Translations under genes and position numbers: made by a program
Shown here: one piece after another, positions 60,049 to 64,000 of the stretch
Position numbering within the stretch: the first letter of the stretch is position 1
Layout: each line of letters opens with the position of its first letter
The notes under the pieces: model-generated
Told to the model about the DNA's origin: nothing
The model's input: the letters and a program-made list of their open reading frames with translations, nothing else
The model's database searches: none
From: an uncultured Pseudomonadota bacterium
GTDB lineage: Bacteria; Pseudomonadota; Gammaproteobacteria; Steroidobacterales; Steroidobacteraceae
NCBI GenBank assembly: GCA_902826575.1
Contig: CADEFJ010000001.1
Location: 78,226-142,225, forward strand
Direction of reading: 5' to 3'
Length of the DNA: 64,000 nucleotides

Positions 60049-60516
60049 TCAGCGCCGCTTCAGGACGCGCTGCTTGTCGCGCTGCCAGTCGCGGTCCTTC
60101 TCGACAGCGCGTTTGTCGTGCTGCTTCTTGCCCTTGGCGAGGCCGATCGCGAGTTTGGCGCGCCCCGAATCCCAGTGCAGGTCGAGCGGCACGATCGTAT
60201 AACCCTTGCGCTCGACTGCGCCAACGAGCTGGTCCAGTTCGCGGCGATTGAGCAGGAGCTTGCGCGTGCGGGTCGGGTCGGCCTGTACGTGGGTCGAGGT
60301 GGTATTGAGCGGCGTCACGTGCGCGCCGATCAGGAAGGCCTCGCCACCGCGCAGGTAGACATAGGCCTCGGTGAGGTTCGCGCGCCCGGCGCGCAGCGCC
60401 TTGACCTCCCAGCCTTGCAGCGCAAGCCCCGCCACATAACGGTCTTCGATGAAATAGTCGAAGCGCGCCTTGCGGTTCTCGGCGATCGGCTTGTCAGAAT
60501 TCTTTTCCTTGGCCAC
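60049..60516 (-). CDS. smpB: SsrA-binding protein SmpB
   Basis: A 155-residue RNA-binding β-barrel protein that delivers tmRNA to stalled ribosomes. GTG 60516 gives [21 protein letters not shown]. Conserved blocks: [42 protein letters not shown] and the C-terminal [17 protein letters not shown], which forms a helix in the mRNA channel. Divergent from ratA by 23 bp, the standard gammaproteobacterial layout. Confidence 0.97.
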   Translation of the reverse strand: MAKEKNSDKPIAENRKARFDYFIEDRYVAGLALQGWEVKALRAGRANLTEAYVYLRGGEAFLIGAHVTPLNTTSTHVQADPTRTRKLLLNRRELDQLVGAVERKGYTIVPLDLHWDSGRAKLAIGLAKGKKQHDKRAVEKDRDWQRDKQRVLKRR

Positions 60517-60539
60517 GGCGTATTGTAGACAATTGCGCC

Positions 60540-60986
60540 ATGCGGGAACGGCAGGTGACACGCTCGGCGCTGGTGGCGATGCCGCCCGCAGTGCTTTACG
60601 CCCTGATCAACGACATCGAGGCGTATCCGCAGTTCGTGCCGTGGTGCACGCGGGCCGTCGTCGAGTCGCGCAGCGACAGGGAAATCGTCGCCACGCTCGG
60701 AGTGCGTCGCGGCGTGCTGCAGACCGAGTTCACGACCCGCAACACCCTGGAGCCGGTGCGCAGCATCTCGATGGAGCACCTGCGTGGCCCGTTCAAGCGC
60801 CTGCACGGTGTGTGGTCCCTGGTGCCGATCGGCGCGGCCGGCACGCGCATCGAACTGACGCTGCGCTTCGAGTTTGCGAATCGCGTGAGTGCGGCGCTTT
60901 TCGATGCGCTGTTCGAGGAGACGGCGGGCCTGCTGGTCGACGCCTTCGTGGCGCGAGCCCGCAGCCTGCGGGATGCGCCGACATGA
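60540..60986 (+). CDS. ratA: Ribosome association toxin RatA / START-like coenzyme Q-binding protein
   Basis: A 148-residue START/Coq10-like protein. The blocks [17 protein letters not shown] (about 22–38) and [16 protein letters not shown] (about 77–92) are family marks. In E. coli RatA blocks 70S formation when overexpressed; homology to Coq10 suggests a ubiquinone chaperone function. The stop overlaps rnfH by 4 bp. Confidence 0.93.
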   Translation: MRERQVTRSALVAMPPAVLYALINDIEAYPQFVPWCTRAVVESRSDREIVATLGVRRGVLQTEFTTRNTLEPVRSISMEHLRGPFKRLHGVWSLVPIGAAGTRIELTLRFEFANRVSAALFDALFEETAGLLVDAFVARARSLRDAPT

Positions 60987-61309
60987 AGCGCTGTACGGTG
61001 GTTCATGCGCTCGCGCAAGCGCAGTGGCTGTGGACGCTCGAGCTGCCGCAGGACGCCACGGTGGCGGACGCGCTGCGAGCCGCGCGTGTTGCCGCCGGCC
61101 AGTCGGGCGATGCAGGCAAGTCCCGCAGCGCAGGACAGCCCGGCATCGACTGGGATGACGCGACGGTGGGCATCCATGGCGTCGTATGCGGGCGCGAGCT
61201 GCGATTCGCCGACGGCGACCGCATCGAAATCTACCGGCCGCTCACGGTGGATCCGCGCGCCGCGCGGCGGACACGCGTGGCAAATGCGCGGCGGGCAGGG
61301 CGGCGTTAG
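60983..61309 (+). CDS. rnfH: RnfH-family ubiquitin-like protein (RatB)
   Basis: A 108-residue β-grasp protein of unknown function. ATG 60983 overlaps the ratA stop (ATGA). The family pattern is seen at DATVADALRAARV, IDWDDATVGIHGVVC and RIEIYRPLTVDPRAARRTR, the last being the RnfH C-terminal signature. It has an extra Ser/Gly-rich loop at about 36–48. Its stop overlaps bamE by 4 bp, convergently. Confidence 0.92.
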   Translation: MKRCTVVHALAQAQWLWTLELPQDATVADALRAARVAAGQSGDAGKSRSAGQPGIDWDDATVGIHGVVCGRELRFADGDRIEIYRPLTVDPRAARRTRVANARRAGRR

Positions 61310-61764
61310 CCGCCGGGAGTTGCGCTGTCGGTCGGGGGCGGAGCCTGCTCGGGCGCCGGGGCCTGCGCGGGCGCGCGCTGCGTATCCTCGGTGGGCAATG
61401 CCTGCGGCGCGGGCGTCGTCGGCACCAACACCGGCGCCAGCACGTTGATCTTCTCGATCCGCGCGACCTTGTCGTCCTCGAACCAGACGGTGAGCCTGCG
61501 CCGTTCGGGTTCCTGGATGCGGCCACGCTTCAGGTAGTAGAGGTAGTCCCAGCGATTCTCGTCAAACGCATCGGGCACCATCGGCGTGCCGAGCAGGAAG
61601 CGCACCTGGCTGCGTGTCATGCCCTCCTGCAGTTTCGCCACTGCATCGGGGTCGAGGTAATTGCCCTGCTGGATCGTCATGCGATAGACGCAGCCGCCAG
61701 CGAGTCCGGACAAGGCGATGGCGAGCACGGCAAGCCGTGCGAGTCGGGTCAATGGTGGTTGCAT
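61306..61764 (-). CDS. bamE: Outer-membrane assembly lipoprotein BamE
   Basis: A 152-residue lipoprotein of the BAM complex. A signal peptide leads to LAGGC (Cys25). The SmpA/OmlA domain has IQQGNYLDPDAVAKLQEGMT (first half of the fold), FLLGTPMVPDAF and RWDYLYYLKRG. The C-terminal about 45 residues are Pro/Ala-rich (APAQAPAPEQAPPP) and longer than in E. coli BamE. Divergent from fur, as usual. Confidence 0.95.
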   Translation of the reverse strand: MQPPLTRLARLAVLAIALSGLAGGCVYRMTIQQGNYLDPDAVAKLQEGMTRSQVRFLLGTPMVPDAFDENRWDYLYYLKRGRIQEPERRRLTVWFEDDKVARIEKINVLAPVLVPTTPAPQALPTEDTQRAPAQAPAPEQAPPPTDSATPGG

Positions 61765-61849
61765 GGGGCGGATACGGGGGATAATCGAGCAATGATAACC
61801 GGGAGCACCTGATTGTGAAGGCAAAGATCTTCGCAAGGCCGGCCTGAAG

Positions 61850-62239
61850 GTGACCCTGCCGCGACTCAAGATCCTCGAAATCCTCGAGTCAGGCACGCCG
61901 CGCCACCAGAGCGCCGAGGGCATCTACAAGCAATTGCTCGAATCCAACGAGGATATCGGCCTTGCCACCGTGTACCGCGTGCTCACGCAGTTCGAAGCCG
62001 CGGGGCTCGTCGTGCGCCATCACTTCGAGAACGGCATGGCGGTGTTCGAACTGAACGAAGGCGCGCACCACGACCATATCGTGTGCCTCGATTGCGGCAA
62101 GGTCGAGGAGTTCATGGAAACCGGCATCGAGGAGCGCCAGACCGCGGTGGCGACCCGGCTCGGGTTCGAGATCCGCGATCACTCACTTGTTCTTTACGGG
62201 CGTTGCCGCCGCGCGAACTGCCCCTCGCGCAAGTCGTAG
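61850..62239 (+). CDS. fur: Ferric uptake regulator Fur, apparent N-terminal frameshift
   Basis: The first in-frame start is GTG 61850, giving 129 residues that begin MTLPRLKILEIL. Conserved Fur sequence continues upstream in the same frame (KDLRKAGLK before the VTLPR) but has no start codon before a TAA at 61796. GTG 61815 with GGGAG 9 bp upstream looks like the ancestral start; it is one nucleotide out of frame and stops at TGA 61845–61847, 2 bp before GTG 61850. Metal ligands HHDH and CLDC (VCLDCGKVEEF) and the C-terminal CRRANC are intact. Either a deletion, a sequencing error, or reinitiation explains it. The end overlaps recN by 57 bp. Confidence 0.85.
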   Translation: MTLPRLKILEILESGTPRHQSAEGIYKQLLESNEDIGLATVYRVLTQFEAAGLVVRHHFENGMAVFELNEGAHHDHIVCLDCGKVEEFMETGIEERQTAVATRLGFEIRDHSLVLYGRCRRANCPSRKS

Positions 62240-63892
62240 CATCTCGCGCGCGTGGGCGCGCGCCTTGTCGGTGACTTCCACGCCGCCCAGCATGCGCGCA
62301 AGTTCCTCGACGCGCGCATCGCCATCGAGCGCGACGATCTGGGTGCGGGTGCTCTTGCCATCGGTGAACTTGCTCACACGCAGGTGATGGTGGCCCTGCG
62401 AGGCGACCTGCGGCAGGTGCGTGACGCTCAGCACCTGGCTGCGATCGCCGAGCGCGCGCAGCTCTGCACCGACGATCTCGGCGACCGCGCCACCGATGCC
62501 GGCATCCACCTCGTCGAACACCATGCAGCGGCCCTCGCGGCCACCGCGCGCGACCTGTACGGCGAGCGACAGGCGCGCCAGTTCGCCGCCCGAGGCGACC
62601 TTGGCGAGCGCGCGCATCGGCTGGCCGGGATTGGCGGTGACCCGGAACTCGACCTGGTCGAGGCCGTGCGGCGCAGGTTCCGGGGATTCGAGCGGCGACA
62701 CGTCGATCTGGAAGGCGCCGCCCGCCATGCCGAGCGTCTGCATGCGCTGGGTGATTTCCTTTGACAGTGATTTCGCGGCGGCCTTGCGCCGCGCCGACAA
62801 CTGCCCGGCGCGTGTGCGCCAGGCGGCGAGGGCATCGGCCTGTTCCTTGCGCAAAGTGGCGAGCTGGGTGTCGGCGTGTTCGAGGCCGGACAGCTCGGTG
62901 CGCAGCTGCGAGAGGCGATTCGGCAGGTCGGCGACGCCCACGCGATGCTTGCGGGCGAGTTCCTCGAACGCGGCGAGTCGCTTTTCCACCTCGCCCTGGC
63001 GCGCGGTGTCGAGGTCGAGCGTCTCGGCGTACTGCGACAGTTCGCGCGCGGCCTCGCGCAGGTTGATCAGCGCGTCCTCGACCATCGGCGCGATGCCGGC
63101 GAGGCGCGGGTCGTGGGCCCCGACCGCCTTCAGCGCCGCGAGCGCGCGGCTGGTCGCGGCATGGGCGTTCGCGTCCTCGCCCTCGTACAGCAGCGTGATC
63201 GCCTCCTGCGCGGCCCCGACGAGCTTGCCGCGATTGGCGAGCCGCGAGCGCTCCTCGGTCAGCTGCGCAAGCTCGCCGTCCTTCATGTCGAGCGCCTCGA
63301 GTTCGCGCGTCTGGAACTGCACGAGCTCGGTGCGCGCATCGCGATCGCGCACGCGGCTCTCGAGGTCGAGGGTGCGATTGAGCAGTGTGAGCCACACGCG
63401 CTGCAGGCCCGCGACTTCGGCGGCGAGCGCTTCGAGCCCACCGGAGGCATCCAGCAACTCGCGCTGCGAGGCGGCGCGCACGAGCGACTGGAACTCGTGC
63501 TGGCCGTGGATATCGATCAGCAGCACGCCGACCTCGCGCAGCAACTGCACCGGCACGGACTGGCCATTGAGGTAGGCGCGGCTGCGCCCGTCGCCGGATA
63601 CGACGCGGCGGATCGTCAGCTCCTCGCCGCCCTCGATCGATTGTTCGCGCAGCAGGCGCGCGAGCGGCGCGGCCGGGTCACCGATGTCGAAGCTCGCGCT
63701 GACCTCGCAGCGCTCGGCGCCATGGCGCACGACCTCGCTGCCCGCGCGCCCGCCGGCGAGCAGCTGCAGTGCATCGACGATGATCGATTTGCCGGCCCCG
63801 GTTTCCCCGGTGAGAACGGTGAGGCCCGGGCGGAATTCGATTTCCGCGGCATCGACGATCGCGAAGTCCCTGATCTGCAGGTGAGTCAGCAT
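62183..63892 (-). CDS. recN: DNA repair ATPase RecN
   Basis: A 569-residue SMC-like protein for double-strand-break repair. Walker A GETGAGKSI (about 29–37), two coiled-coil arms (about 155–345), the signature SGGELARLSLAVQVA (about 433–447) and Walker B CMVFDEVDAGIGG (about 456–468) are intact. ATG 63892 opens MLTHLQIRDFAIVD. Its 3' end overlaps the fur coding end, an unusual arrangement. Confidence 0.96.
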   Translation of the reverse strand: MLTHLQIRDFAIVDAAEIEFRPGLTVLTGETGAGKSIIVDALQLLAGGRAGSEVVRHGAERCEVSASFDIGDPAAPLARLLREQSIEGGEELTIRRVVSGDGRSRAYLNGQSVPVQLLREVGVLLIDIHGQHEFQSLVRAASQRELLDASGGLEALAAEVAGLQRVWLTLLNRTLDLESRVRDRDARTELVQFQTRELEALDMKDGELAQLTEERSRLANRGKLVGAAQEAITLLYEGEDANAHAATSRALAALKAVGAHDPRLAGIAPMVEDALINLREAARELSQYAETLDLDTARQGEVEKRLAAFEELARKHRVGVADLPNRLSQLRTELSGLEHADTQLATLRKEQADALAAWRTRAGQLSARRKAAAKSLSKEITQRMQTLGMAGGAFQIDVSPLESPEPAPHGLDQVEFRVTANPGQPMRALAKVASGGELARLSLAVQVARGGREGRCMVFDEVDAGIGGAVAEIVGAELRALGDRSQVLSVTHLPQVASQGHHHLRVSKFTDGKSTRTQIVALDGDARVEELARMLGGVEVTDKARAHAREMLRLARGAVRAAATPVKNK

Positions 63893-63897
63893 GCGGG

Positions 63898-64000
63898 TTA
63901 CCGGTTGTGCTCGTTGCCGCCACGACCCCAGTGCAGCTTGGAGCGCAGCAGGCGATAGTAATCGTAGCCCTTCGGATGCAGCAGGCGGATGGAGTGCTTC
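63898..64000 (-). CDS. nadK: NAD kinase, C-terminal end (partial)
   Basis: The last 33 codons are present, ending TAA 63900–63898. The reading HSIRLLHPKGYDYYRLLRSKLHWGRGG matches the NadK C-terminus (HPxxYDYYxxLRxKLxW). The gene continues beyond the right edge. nadK–recN is the usual gammaproteobacterial order. Confidence 0.85.
   Translation of the reverse strand, partial: KHSIRLLHPKGYDYYRLLRSKLHWGRGGNEHNR

Noticed and set aside
61780-61800. Fur box between bamE and fur
   Set aside because: GATAAT and ATGATAAC words are present but their spacing and symmetry do not make a convincing 19-bp or 7-1-7 Fur box; GATAAT is as easily a −10 element.

Overview
The window is a dense, GC-rich gammaproteobacterial chromosome segment. 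Pointers to the class are a tmRNA tag reading ANDDNYALAA, the ratA–rnfH–bamE–fur–recN–nadK neighbourhood, a complete Mla phospholipid-transport operon, ppsA/ppsR, orn, and a dapA–BamC-like lipoprotein pair. A Xanthomonadales/Nevskiales/Steroidobacterales-like lineage would fit the eukaryote-like class I aldolase and the SufBCDSU+SufT set, but that is inference. Almost all of the window is housekeeping sequence with short or overlapping gene junctions. The one clearly foreign patch is about 56.24–58.4 kb, next to ssrA.

Layout. 0–4.3 kb: the end of a PepSY membrane protein, an SGNH hydrolase, and a minus-strand operon of an OprO/P-type porin with an OmpR-type response regulator and histidine kinase. 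4.4–13.1 kb: a long minus-strand run, Rrf2 regulator–sufB–sufC–sufD–sufS–sufU–sufT–sixA–typA, headed by an IscR type-1-like operator that overlaps both the promoter and the start codon. 13.2–18.4 kb: class I aldolase, then mlaFEDCB facing mlaA, with an inverted-repeat element between them. 18.4–22.4 kb: BepA-like protease, PIN–PhoH ATPase, Bcp peroxiredoxin and a GcvR-like ACT protein. 22.5–27.2 kb: dapA, a minimal BamC-like lipoprotein, tRNA-Ser(GGA), the SRP RNA ffs, dnaX–ybaB–recR and a GNAT protein. 27.2–35.8 kb: rsgA, orn, a PLP dehydratase, small conserved proteins, ppsA/ppsR, a DUF1249 protein and an unrecognised coiled-coil protein. 35.8–43.4 kb: an adaptor plus two RND pump genes behind a 26-bp palindromic operator. 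43.4–55.1 kb: Prc protease, M28 peptidase, small membrane proteins, an oxidoreductase, DsbA/FrnE-like protein, AguB, an ECF42-type sigma factor with its YciI/DGPF partner, a methyltransferase and a sialidase-fold protein. 55.3–64 kb: a nitrilase; a degraded mobile element (recombinase tail, broken HTH gene) and an AbiE toxin–antitoxin pair; then ssrA, panE, smpB and, divergently, ratA–rnfH; bamE, fur, recN and the end of nadK.

How the parts connect. Fe–S assembly genes sit under an Fe–S-sensing Rrf2 regulator. Outer-membrane upkeep is heavily represented (Mla, BepA, BamE, the BamC-like lipoprotein, Prc). The two trans-translation genes smpB and ssrA lie on one strand with panE between them.

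Observations most worth following: (1) fur has lost one nucleotide between its apparent GTG/Shine–Dalgarno start and its conserved N-terminus; (2) a family of GGGCTNAG inverted-repeat elements supplies stop codons to several genes; (3) the RND operon has a near-perfect operator but no adjacent regulator and no outer-membrane channel gene; (4) the ssrA 3' end is flanked by an island remnant with a possible short target duplication.
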